Of a DNA stretch of 64,000 nt, positions 54,604-63,145 are shown piece by piece. The translations under genes and the position numbers were made by a program. Location: contig JAHLWP010000003.1 of NCBI GenBank assembly GCA_019057865.1, positions 1-64,000 of the forward strand, given 5' to 3'. The notes beneath the pieces are model-generated. The model was not told the origin of the DNA. It worked only from the letters and a program-made list of their open reading frames with translations, and did no database searches. Source of the stretch: Promethearchaeota archaeon. Its GTDB lineage: Archaea; Asgardarchaeota; Lokiarchaeia; Sigyniarchaeales; SOKP01. Within the stretch, counting starts at the first letter, position 1. Each line of letters begins with the position of its first letter.

Positions 54604-56412
54604 TTAAGGAAAAAATTTCAAACATGCTATTTTTGAGGTGTTACAAATCTTTTTTACGAAATCTTTTAAATTTATATTGTTTTTATCAAGTTCATTAAGG
54701 GAAATTTGTTCAAAAATTTCATTTTGAATTAATGGGTGGAATTCTCCTTGCTTAATTACTTTCTCATATAAATCAAATTCTATATTATCTCGAAAATGAG
54801 CAGAATTAGTATAATATTTTCTTTTTCCTTTAGAATAAGGTATTGCTAATTTTGGAAAATGTTTTAAATCTAATCTGACAAATCTATTTAATGCTTTTTT
54901 TGATGAATTTTCAATAAGCGAATAATTTTTACCTTCTTTAGAAGATAGTTCTTCACAAGTTTGAATCATTTTCTTTAAAATTTTCTTTCCTAAATTATAT
55001 GCTTCGGAATGATCATGTAATTCATAATCGGTTAGAATTTTCACTGCTTCATTTAAGCCGACAAAACTTATTGATAAATTTTGGTTTTTCAAATCAAAAA
55101 GATGGTGATTATTAATAAAACCACTACAAAAAGGCAAATGATTTGTGTTCAATCTTTTTCTTATTATATCATATTTTTTTAATAATATAACAGAGCAAAA
55201 CTTCATTTTTTCCTCTAAGATTTCCATATATTGATCTTCTTCCTTCGCGATATAGGCAAATCTTGGTAGATTTAAACAAATACTTTGTAGTACCCCAATA
55301 TTAGAGCTATTAAGTAAATTTATTTGATTTTTTAATTTAGTTTTAAACCAATTAGAACATAAATTTAGAAGATAAGGTGTTTTCACTTTTTTGATCTCTT
55401 CCCAAACCTTTGAATAGGCTGATTCAAAATCATCTAACGATTTTTCAGTAAAAAATATTTGATGTTTTAAAAAATTAAATGAATTACTTAAAAAATCTCC
55501 TTTAATAAAGACGTTAGTAAGAGTATTAAATAGTTTTAAACATTCATCATTATAATCGCCATATACCCCTTTGATTTTTCCATGGGGACCTATTGCAGGA
55601 TATTCGGAGAGATCTTCAAGGATAAATGGTGAAGTTGATATAAATGTTTTTGAGATATTACGACCAATTATTGTGGGCAATTGATTAAATTCATAGACTA
55701 ATTCCCGTATTCCATTAGTTATTTGTTCGTTAGATAAACCCTTTATATAAGGAGCAAGATAAGTAGTGATAGCAGGAAATCCTTGATTCCCACAAAATTC
55801 ACTTTGAATTAAGCTTAACCAATTGGAAAGGTGCTGAATTGCAATGTTAAAATTATCAGCTGGTCCTGATTTACAACATGTAATCTTATTTATTATAGGA
55901 GGTATACCATTCTTTAAGATTATTCGTGGATCCCAGATTTGACTTAGTGGTCTTAAGTCAAAATATTTAAGTTTATTAATATGGATATCTCCATATAAAT
56001 GCGCTTTAGCCTCATTATCATCTAAAATTCTTAATAATGTGTATTCTTCAGCTAATTGATCTGCTGCCCAATTATGTACTTTTTCAGGATTAATCACCTC
56101 TTTAGTAAAGGGTTTACGTCCTTTTTCAAGAATTTCTTCATAATCCATTAGTGGCATACCAATACGGGTATAAAGTTTTCGTTCTTGCTCAAAGTGATTC
56201 TCTGAAAGCATTGAACAAACTATTTCTCTTATATGGGGGCCAGAAAGAAATTTTATGCCTGAACTTATTATTCTCCGTACTACAAGCTCTGTTATATGCT
56301 TAGCATCTTCTTCACTCATTTTTGTTTCTTTAATAATGCTATTAATAATTTTTGAGGGATCAAATTCAGCCATGTCACCCTCTGTTCGAAATACTTTAGG
56401 TAATAAATCCAT
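54604..56412 (-). CDS. NrdD-like protein without glycyl-radical domain
   Basis: 602 residues. N-terminal ATP-cone (about 5-95) with VFRTEGDMAEFDPSKI, then the anaerobic ribonucleotide reductase core (AEEYTLLRILDDNEAKAHLYGDIHINKL ... FCGNQGFPAITTYLAPY ... GPHGKIKGVYGDYNDEC), as in archaeal NrdD. Normal NrdD ends in a zinc-ribbon C-x2-C pair and a R-V-x-G-Y glycyl-radical loop; this one ends FVKKICNTSKIACLKFFP with neither, and no continuation is found in other frames downstream. It cannot make the radical in its own chain. Regulator, partner to a separate glycyl-radical protein, or enzyme relic; no NrdG gene nearby. A palindrome lies in its promoter. Confidence 0.7.
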   Translation of the reverse strand: MDLLPKVFRTEGDMAEFDPSKIINSIIKETKMSEEDAKHITELVVRRIISSGIKFLSGPHIREIVCSMLSENHFEQERKLYTRIGMPLMDYEEILEKGRKPFTKEVINPEKVHNWAADQLAEEYTLLRILDDNEAKAHLYGDIHINKLKYFDLRPLSQIWDPRIILKNGIPPIINKITCCKSGPADNFNIAIQHLSNWLSLIQSEFCGNQGFPAITTYLAPYIKGLSNEQITNGIRELVYEFNQLPTIIGRNISKTFISTSPFILEDLSEYPAIGPHGKIKGVYGDYNDECLKLFNTLTNVFIKGDFLSNSFNFLKHQIFFTEKSLDDFESAYSKVWEEIKKVKTPYLLNLCSNWFKTKLKNQINLLNSSNIGVLQSICLNLPRFAYIAKEEDQYMEILEEKMKFCSVILLKKYDIIRKRLNTNHLPFCSGFINNHHLFDLKNQNLSISFVGLNEAVKILTDYELHDHSEAYNLGKKILKKMIQTCEELSSKEGKNYSLIENSSKKALNRFVRLDLKHFPKLAIPYSKGKRKYYTNSAHFRDNIEFDLYEKVIKQGEFHPLIQNEIFEQISLNELDKNNINLKDFVKKICNTSKIACLKFFP

Positions 56413-56454
56413 AATAAGCCTTTAAATGGTTTTTTTTAGTATAATATTCTTTTT

Positions 56455-56474
56455 CTTGAATTATAATATTCAAG
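56455..56474. promoter_or_regulatory. Palindrome in the nrdD-like promoter
   Basis: CTTGAAT-TATAAT-ATTCAAG, a 7+7 inverted repeat 43-62 bases upstream of the start, overlaps the probable TATA region and would suit a dimeric repressor. The rest of 56413-56712 is AT-rich without other structure. Confidence 0.45.
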
Positions 56475-56712
56475 AGACTTAAAAAAAAATATTATTAACT
56501 GATTAAATTGGAATTATTTATTATATAATTTTTAAGTATGCTGGAAGCTTCCTATAAATAGAATTAACCTATGAATTTTTGTCGTACCATACAATAACGC
56601 TTCAAAAAAAGATTCTTTTTAGGGTTTCTGTTTTAAAAAAATTAAAATAATAGTTAATTAAAATTTCGATACTCCCTTTGCTTTATTTTAATGCAATACA
56701 CTCTTCTGACTT

Positions 56713-57516
56713 ATGTTAAAAATATTGCCGGAGACATTTTTAAAAAAATTGTTTATCGAAATATATAATATTTTAAAAAAAACTGAAAAAGCAGCAACTG
56801 AAATATGGTGTGAAGCTTCAGAAATAGATTTTTTTAAGAGATTTAATGACTATGAACTCAGAGATTTTTTAAATTTTTTTGAATTTCTCTCAATTCAAAA
56901 AGGGAAATATTTAGATTACATTGTAATTAATAAAATTTTATTTGTTATGGAATCTGTCAGAATTTTACAATTTGACATTAAAGACGTTTCAGTATTGTTA
57001 GATTATAAAGGTTTTGAAACATTAATAAAAGAAATTTTATTGAAAAACAATTATAAAACTACGACAAATTTTAGGTTTTCAGATAAATCCAATTTTAAAT
57101 CAAAAACTTTACAAAAAAGATATGAAATTGATGTCATAGGTATTTATTTAAATTATGTATTGGTTATTGATGCTAAACAATGGAAACACAAAGATTCGTA
57201 TAGTTCATTAAATAAAGCAGCCAATTTACAATATCAACGTGTTTTAGCTTTGAAGAAAAATCAAGATGCTTTTTCTAAATTAATTCAAAAACTTATGGGT
57301 ACAAATCTTAGTTTAAAAAGAAATTTACCTTTAATATTAATACCTATCATGGTCACAATTGAGGATAATTTTATCAAAATAAATGATAATCAAGTACCTC
57401 TAGTTTCAATATATGAATTGAATTCTTTTTTACAAGAAATACCTAATAACATAGAGTATTTTAAGAAAGTTATGATCTATAAGGTTTCTATACAAAAACA
57501 ACTGTTAAAATTGTAG
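56713..57516 (+). CDS. PD-(D/E)XK (Mrr-like) restriction endonuclease domain protein
   Basis: 267 residues. The core GFETLIKEILLKNNYKT, RYEIDVIGI and VLVIDAKQW gives the E-x-D ... D-x-K active-site pattern of the PD-(D/E)XK superfamily, closest in form to Mrr-like nucleases. Predicted to cut DNA, often modified DNA. No methylase gene adjoins, so it is not obviously a restriction-modification system. N-terminal 100 residues are helical. Confidence 0.65.
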   Translation: MLKILPETFLKKLFIEIYNILKKTEKAATEIWCEASEIDFFKRFNDYELRDFLNFFEFLSIQKGKYLDYIVINKILFVMESVRILQFDIKDVSVLLDYKGFETLIKEILLKNNYKTTTNFRFSDKSNFKSKTLQKRYEIDVIGIYLNYVLVIDAKQWKHKDSYSSLNKAANLQYQRVLALKKNQDAFSKLIQKLMGTNLSLKRNLPLILIPIMVTIEDNFIKINDNQVPLVSIYELNSFLQEIPNNIEYFKKVMIYKVSIQKQLLKL

Positions 57517-57624
57517 AACCTTAGCCACAATCTCCAAATTTTTCCTTCCATGTTAAAAATATTAATAATATAGTTTATCTGCTTAAATTTCAAAAAATTA
57601 AAAGGAGTTTAGTTCAAATAAATA

Positions 57625-58548
57625 TTAACTTTTTATACCTAAATATTCTATAAGCTGTTTTTTAACAATATTTGCTGCGAAATTAATAATTCCACTTTTA
57701 GCTTTTGGATATGAGTAAATGACTAAAATCATATCTTTAATGCTTTGAGATTCTTTACCAATTGGAGCTAAATCTAAGACTCCTTCTGTCCCTCTTACTG
57801 ATATAGACTTTAAAGAACCAGCACTTAAACCATTAATAATATCTGCTCCAATTTGATTTAAGGTTTGACCAATAGTAGCAAATAACGTATCAGAAATTCT
57901 ATTTGATAAAGCTGATGCCAATATTGTTCCATCACTCTTTATAATTGCGGAAGCTTCGATATGAAGGTCTAATGTTAATAATTGGTTTAAAATTTCATTC
58001 ATACTAGCGGGGGGGATTTTTTCAGTTACTTGTTCTTTTTTAGTTTTAGATTTAGGTGTATCTAATTTTTTTACTGTAATTTTTTTTGATAAGAATCCCA
58101 AAACTTCAGTCATATCCTTCTCCAATTGTTTCTGTTTCATAAGTGTTGATTCAACTTCTGCTTCTGTACTTTTTGGCAATGTTTGAGTTCCTGAAGTTTC
58201 TCCACTCGGATGTAAAATAGAAACGCTATTTGATGCTATAATTGAGCTTCTATAAGGTTGTGGAGTAATCTCTTTCAAAATTTCTCTTTTGTCTTTTAAA
58301 GATTCTTCGCTTTCAGGTACAATAATTGATTCCGCATCTTTATCCATAAAATCTTCTAATATCTCATCTTCCACTTTTGGAATTTCTTGTAAATCTAAAT
58401 CTTTTAATTTCTGTCCTTTCTCTTTTTTCGTTTTAGAAACTGATACGCGCAATCGTGGTGATTTAGAAGAAACTGGAAGTAAAGCCCCACATTTCCTGCA
58501 AAATTTAACATCTTGATTTGTTGCACCGCAATTTTGACAAATAATTAT
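57625..58548 (-). CDS. Zinc-ribbon and roadblock/LC7 domain protein
   Basis: N-terminal zinc ribbon CQNCGATNQDVKFCRKCG, a Lys/Glu/Ser-rich linker (about 30-200), and a C-terminal roadblock/LC7 domain (LHIEASAIIKSDGTILASAL ... LDLAPIGKES ... MILVIYSYPKAK). Roadblock proteins such as MglB act as GTPase-activating partners or scaffolds. Start is uncertain: TTG 58566 overlaps the Shine-Dalgarno GGAGG, while ATA 58548 sits 11 bases after GGAGG, the same distance as in vhuA. Neighbour of the GTPase at 58802-59767. Confidence 0.72.
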   Translation of the reverse strand: MIICQNCGATNQDVKFCRKCGALLPVSSKSPRLRVSVSKTKKEKGQKLKDLDLQEIPKVEDEILEDFMDKDAESIIVPESEESLKDKREILKEITPQPYRSSIIASNSVSILHPSGETSGTQTLPKSTEAEVESTLMKQKQLEKDMTEVLGFLSKKITVKKLDTPKSKTKKEQVTEKIPPASMNEILNQLLTLDLHIEASAIIKSDGTILASALSNRISDTLFATIGQTLNQIGADIINGLSAGSLKSISVRGTEGVLDLAPIGKESQSIKDMILVIYSYPKAKSGIINFAANIVKKQLIEYLGIKS

Positions 58549-58801
58549 GGCAAATAACGCCTCCAAACAAACTATTATTCAATTTAAAAATTTGCTTTTT
58601 TCATTATTAATATAAAAAAAATTCACTATTATTAATGTTCTTAACTATAAATTTTCTTTCCTTTAACAGTACTATGTCCTATATTGTAACCTTAGAAGTT
58701 AATTTGGTTTACATATTAAACAATAAATGAGAAATCTATTAAAATATTCTATTGAAATAAAAATCTCTAACTAAATATAACTATAAATGAAGTAATAAAT
58801 A

Positions 58802-59767
58802 TTATTTGTATAAAATTTCTCTTAATAAACTAGCAAACGTTTCAAAATCTTCTTTCCGGAATATTGGATCTCCTTTAAGTAGAAGTAGATAATAGGGTGT
58901 TAATCCCTTTTTCACTGTGATCTGTTTAAAAATAAAATTTCTTCCAAATCTCTGAACTATCATTCTGTTTTCATATCTTTCTTCCATGACATCAGTGAAT
59001 TCAAATGAATCATTAAGTGTTAAAAAATATGGGGTTGAAGCGGTGAGGAGATGCTTTACTTCATCATCCTTATAATAAGCCCCAATAATAAGAGAATTAT
59101 CGTCAATCACTACTATTCCTTCAGAATTTACTTTTTTAGCAAATTCTTGAATTGTTTTTGCTATTAATTCAGATTTAGGATATAAACTTAAAAGAATTTC
59201 ACTCATTGCTGTTATAATTGAAGAAAAATCATATATCGATGTTTCATAATAAAAAACTTTTTTATAATCTGTGGCTCTTTTAAAATTCTCTTTTAATTCT
59301 AAAATAAGACTAGTCATTTCATTCTTAGCATTTCTTCTTAATGCTGGATCATATTTATGTAAAAATATGTAAATTGGGGGCTCTATTTCTAATTTTCTAA
59401 ATTGTTCAACCACATCTTTAAAATAGCTAATAGCTTCAGAAATCCGTTCTTTATTCTGAATATCTATAACATATATTGCAATTTCTGTTCCATCAAAAAA
59501 TTTACCCGGGCTCTTTAAATATGATATTCTATAGGAAAGTTGCCCTCCTAAATCCCACTCTGATATATCTTTTCCAAGAAAATTGAATATTCTTCTCTGA
59601 GCCCCTCTCGTAGGAGAAAGTAATGCGATCTTAGAAAATTCTCGCTGAAGGCTTAAAATTATTGAAGTTTTCCCCGCTTCATCAAGCCCCGTAAAGAGAA
59701 TCTTATTCTGAACTGGTTTTTCAACCTCTTCTTTTTTCAGGTATAAGATGGATTGACCTTTTTCCAA
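58802..59767 (-). CDS. Arf/Rag-like GTPase with roadblock-like C-terminus
   Basis: 321 residues. GLDEAGKTS (27-35), WDLGGQ (71-76) and HKYD (137-140), the last replacing NKxD. The C-terminal 120 residues match the roadblock-like part of the two longer GTPases, but the longin-like domain is missing. Upstream of the LC7 protein and oriented the same way, likely cotranscribed or coregulated. Confidence 0.75.
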   Translation of the reverse strand: MEKGQSILYLKKEEVEKPVQNKILFTGLDEAGKTSIILSLQREFSKIALLSPTRGAQRRIFNFLGKDISEWDLGGQLSYRISYLKSPGKFFDGTEIAIYVIDIQNKERISEAISYFKDVVEQFRKLEIEPPIYIFLHKYDPALRRNAKNEMTSLILELKENFKRATDYKKVFYYETSIYDFSSIITAMSEILLSLYPKSELIAKTIQEFAKKVNSEGIVVIDDNSLIIGAYYKDDEVKHLLTASTPYFLTLNDSFEFTDVMEERYENRMIVQRFGRNFIFKQITVKKGLTPYYLLLLKGDPIFRKEDFETFASLLREILYK

Positions 59768-59945
59768 AATAATTTCACCTATGAAATCATTAATGTAATT
59801 TATAAATATATTCTTTTGTAAGATAAAAAATTATATTATTATTTATTTAAGTTTCGCATTAAAAGTTATTATGTAAAAATAGCTAAAAATATTGATAATC
59901 AAAAAACCCATTGAATTGCTAAATCCTTTCCTATTTTGAATAGAT

Positions 59946-60506
59946 TCAAAACTTATTAGTAAAACTTAAATTTTTTCTATATGCAGGTTTTTCCAATATC
60001 TCAATTACTTTCTTAATTGCTTCTTGAGGTGTTTCTGCTCCATAAATTATATCTATTCGCCTATCATCTAATTTCTGATTAGCTATTTTTGAAGACCATC
60101 CTTCACAACTAGTTAAAGCAACAATAGGTTTTTGATATATCCAGGCAAAACAAATTTCTGATAATGTACCTGCCTTACCACTAATAGCTATGCAAGCATC
60201 ACCAGTTAAAACAACAACTATATTTCTAGCTTGAGAAAAGGGGCATGGGATTACTATATCAATATATTTATTAGCAACACTTTTTTCTGCATGTGGAATA
60301 ATACCAATAGTTAATCCATTTTCTTCTTTTGCACCCTTACAAACAGCTTCCATAACACCTGATAATCCTCCACATGCTACAATATATTTACTTTTTGCGA
60401 TTAATTTTCCAATTTCAAATGCCATTTTCTCTGTTTCTTTATCAGTTTCACTAGCACCAACTACTGATATAATTCCTTTAAATTCTTTTTTAAAATCAAA
60501 ATTCAT
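59946..60506 (-). CDS. LOG-like SLOG family protein (TIGR00725 type)
   Basis: 186 residues. ISVVGASETDKETEKMA, ACGGLSGVMEAVCKGAKE and ISGKAGTLSEICFAW match TIGR00725-like proteins of the SLOG superfamily (related to cytokinin-type nucleoside phosphoribohydrolases). The catalytic E-rich PGGxGTxxE is altered to SGKAGTLSE. A nucleotide binder or hydrolase is likely; role unknown. Confidence 0.7.
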   Translation of the reverse strand: MNFDFKKEFKGIISVVGASETDKETEKMAFEIGKLIAKSKYIVACGGLSGVMEAVCKGAKEENGLTIGIIPHAEKSVANKYIDIVIPCPFSQARNIVVVLTGDACIAISGKAGTLSEICFAWIYQKPIVALTSCEGWSSKIANQKLDDRRIDIIYGAETPQEAIKKVIEILEKPAYRKNLSFTNKF

Positions 60507-60566
60507 TATCTTAGACTCCTTAGCAAATATTCTCAGTTTTTATAAACAATTATGACTATTATATTT

Positions 60567-61526
60567 TTAAAATTTGAATATTTCTATAGATTTTTGACCA
60601 TCATTAATTTTTAACTTTTTTTCTTTAATAATTTCACCAATAACTCTTGCTTCTAAACCACAATTGCTAAAAATTTCAAGAATTTTATCACAATTAGCTT
60701 TTGGAGCAGTTATTACAAATGATGTTGTTAAATACATTTTTATATAAGTTTCTAAATTATATTGTGCTTCTAGAAGTTTTGGAGGGACATTGATATTATT
60801 AATATTAACATCTGCTCCAACATTCGAATATTTTGTCAATTGTAATAGAGTTCCAAATATTCCTCCATTTGAAATATCTTTTGAAGAATTTGCAAGATGT
60901 ACTTCACCAATCAGATTCATAGATTTACGTTTGTTTAGAATTTCTTCTGAACTTTTAAAAGTCACTGTATCCCAATATAATTTGCTAGCTTTCCCAACTT
61001 TTCCATCAAAATCTACAACTAATATTATAGAATCATTTATTTTAGCATTAATAGCTGATAGATAATTTTCCTTCTTTATTTCTCCAATCATTGTAGAGCT
61101 TAATTCATAGCATTTCCCATGAATATTAGTATGACCTCTTATAATCGGAACTTTAAATTTTTTAGAACCCTCACATATTCCATCAAGCAAACTATTACAT
61201 GTTTTTACATCTTCTACAGAAATAATAATACTAGCAGCTAAAGGAGTACCTCCACAAGCATAAATATCATCAACTCCGACAAGTATAGACGAAAATCCTG
61301 CACCAAATGGGAATTTTTCAACAAAGGTTGTCTTAATTCTATCTGTTGTTATTAATATGAATTTATCATCAGCTTTTATTGATGCTGAATCTTCTCCTAT
61401 ATCTGAAAAGATATTTGTACTTTTAAATGAGTTATTATCTATATGCTGAATTATAGGATTTATCTCAATTTTTTCTATGATATTTTTATTACTTCTGATG
61501 CTTTCTGCTATTTTTTTAAGAACCAT
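60567..61526 (-). CDS. AIR-synthase/PurM-fold protein (methanogenesis-marker-2-like)
   Basis: 319 residues of the PurM/HypE/SelD/ThiL superfamily. FSDIGEDSASIKADD resembles the N-terminal metal/ATP motif and GVDDIYACGGTPLAASIIIS the second block; GEIIKEKKL closes the fold. Closest in form to 'AIR synthase-related' proteins annotated methanogenesis marker 2. Not SelD or ThiL by motifs. Divergent from the GTPase at 61621. Confidence 0.7.
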   Translation of the reverse strand: MVLKKIAESIRSNKNIIEKIEINPIIQHIDNNSFKSTNIFSDIGEDSASIKADDKFILITTDRIKTTFVEKFPFGAGFSSILVGVDDIYACGGTPLAASIIISVEDVKTCNSLLDGICEGSKKFKVPIIRGHTNIHGKCYELSSTMIGEIKKENYLSAINAKINDSIILVVDFDGKVGKASKLYWDTVTFKSSEEILNKRKSMNLIGEVHLANSSKDISNGGIFGTLLQLTKYSNVGADVNINNINVPPKLLEAQYNLETYIKMYLTTSFVITAPKANCDKILEIFSNCGLEARVIGEIIKEKKLKINDGQKSIEIFKF

Positions 61527-61620
61527 CTATTATTCTAAAATAAAGCTATTTATAATTAATTTTGCTTAAGTTATATATAGAGAGATTAATAATTTAGAAA
61601 TAAAAAAGAAATTTTAAACA

Positions 61621-63123
61621 ATGGAAGAATTATTTGAATATTCAGTTATTAAGGGTCTTGTTTTTAGTACCTATGATAAGTTAGGTCCTCAACCATTTTA
61701 TATGTTTCCTGAATTTATCAGTGAGATTGAGTTTAAAGAGCATTCTGCAGAAATTAATGAGAAAAATCTATTCAAACTAACCTTGCGCGATTATACCCAA
61801 ATTTCAATAAAAAATTTAAGCTTATTTATAAGTGATAGAAAAATATCGAATGATGATGATTTCCAAAGCGTACAATATTTCGCAATTCTACCTCATCCTG
61901 ATTTTAATGCAACGTCATTAACATTTTTTCATTATATAAAAACTAATTTTACTGAATCTCCTCTTGCTAATAGTTTTTCTATATTGGTTGATGAAAATAG
62001 TAGAAGTTTTCTATATAATAATATAAATAGGATAAAACCACTAATTATAGAATTTTTTACTGAATTTGATAAAGAATTATTTAATGGTTATAAAAAAAAG
62101 GAAGAAATTGAACCCCTGTTTAAAAACTTGTTAAAAAAGTTAATTGAAATTGAAAAAGCACCATCAACAATTATAACCAGTAAAAGAAAAATGAAAATTT
62201 TATTTTCAGGACTCGATGATTCCGGAAAAACTTCATTTCTGTTATCAGTTGACCGTAAATACTCGAAATTAATTGGTTTAAAGCAGACAGCTGGAGCTAA
62301 AGTGAATTCTATTAAAGCTCTTGGAGCAACAATATTTTTATGGGATTTAGGTGGCCAATTAATTTATAGAAAAAGGTATCTTAGCAAAGCTCATATTTAT
62401 TTATATGAAGCAGATTTATTATTTTACTTTATTGATATTAAAAATAGAGATAGATTCGAAGAAAGTATTGATTATTTACTGAATATTAAAAAAATTCTAA
62501 ATGAATATAATCAACAAACACCAATAATATATATTTTGTCAAAAGGGGATTCAGATATATTAAATTCTGATGAAATCCAAGAAAATGCCAGAATTATAAA
62601 AAAAAAATTAAGAGAAATCAATCTTGACGATTCTCTTGAAATCTATATAACGAGCATTTTTCAAATTTTTACAATTTTAAGAGCATTTTCTTCAGGTATT
62701 TCAAAGTTAAGTCCAAATAGAGAGATAATCAATTTTAATCTTAAAACCTTTTCTATGAAAACAAATGTTTATTTAACATTATTATTAAGTACGGATGGTT
62801 TAGTTCTTGCCGATTTCTATTCTTCTGAAGCAAAAAAATTGATTGAAATTCCTGAATCTGAACTTATTAATGTTTTTGAGATTACAGCACCTCAGTTTGC
62901 AATTATATATAAAATATTTTCTAAATTTAAGACTTTACAAAAAGAAGAAGCAATTTTTAAAGTGGCTGATTCTGTAATTATCTTTAAAAAAATTAATATT
63001 ACTGATAATAATATGTTCATTTTATTTTTAGTTGATGATGAATCTAAAGAAGAACTAATTAATGAGCAATTAGACCATTTCTTAGATTACACTAAAGATT
63101 TACTCTTAAGATATATTTCCTAA
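61621..63123 (+). CDS. Longin-like / GTPase / roadblock-like fusion with altered NKxD motif
   Basis: 500 residues with the same order as the protein at 53017-54480: longin-like N-terminus (KLGPQPFYMFP, FAILPHPDFNATSLTFFHY), GTPase GLDDSGKTS (197-205), WDLGGQ (241-246), and SKGD (307-310) instead of NKxD, then a roadblock-like C-terminus (LTLLLSTDGLVLADFYSS). The changed guanine-specificity motif may weaken or alter nucleotide choice. AT-rich promoter region before ATG 61621. Confidence 0.75.
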   Translation: MEELFEYSVIKGLVFSTYDKLGPQPFYMFPEFISEIEFKEHSAEINEKNLFKLTLRDYTQISIKNLSLFISDRKISNDDDFQSVQYFAILPHPDFNATSLTFFHYIKTNFTESPLANSFSILVDENSRSFLYNNINRIKPLIIEFFTEFDKELFNGYKKKEEIEPLFKNLLKKLIEIEKAPSTIITSKRKMKILFSGLDDSGKTSFLLSVDRKYSKLIGLKQTAGAKVNSIKALGATIFLWDLGGQLIYRKRYLSKAHIYLYEADLLFYFIDIKNRDRFEESIDYLLNIKKILNEYNQQTPIIYILSKGDSDILNSDEIQENARIIKKKLREINLDDSLEIYITSIFQIFTILRAFSSGISKLSPNREIINFNLKTFSMKTNVYLTLLLSTDGLVLADFYSSEAKKLIEIPESELINVFEITAPQFAIIYKIFSKFKTLQKEEAIFKVADSVIIFKKINITDNNMFILFLVDDESKEELINEQLDHFLDYTKDLLLRYIS

Positions 63124-63145
63124 GAAATATAGGATAAATATAACA

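Noticed and set aside
60567..61526. SelD (selenophosphate synthetase) for the AIR-synthase-like gene, tempting because of VhuU
   Set aside because: The N-terminal Cys/Sec and glycine-rich loop of SelD are absent.
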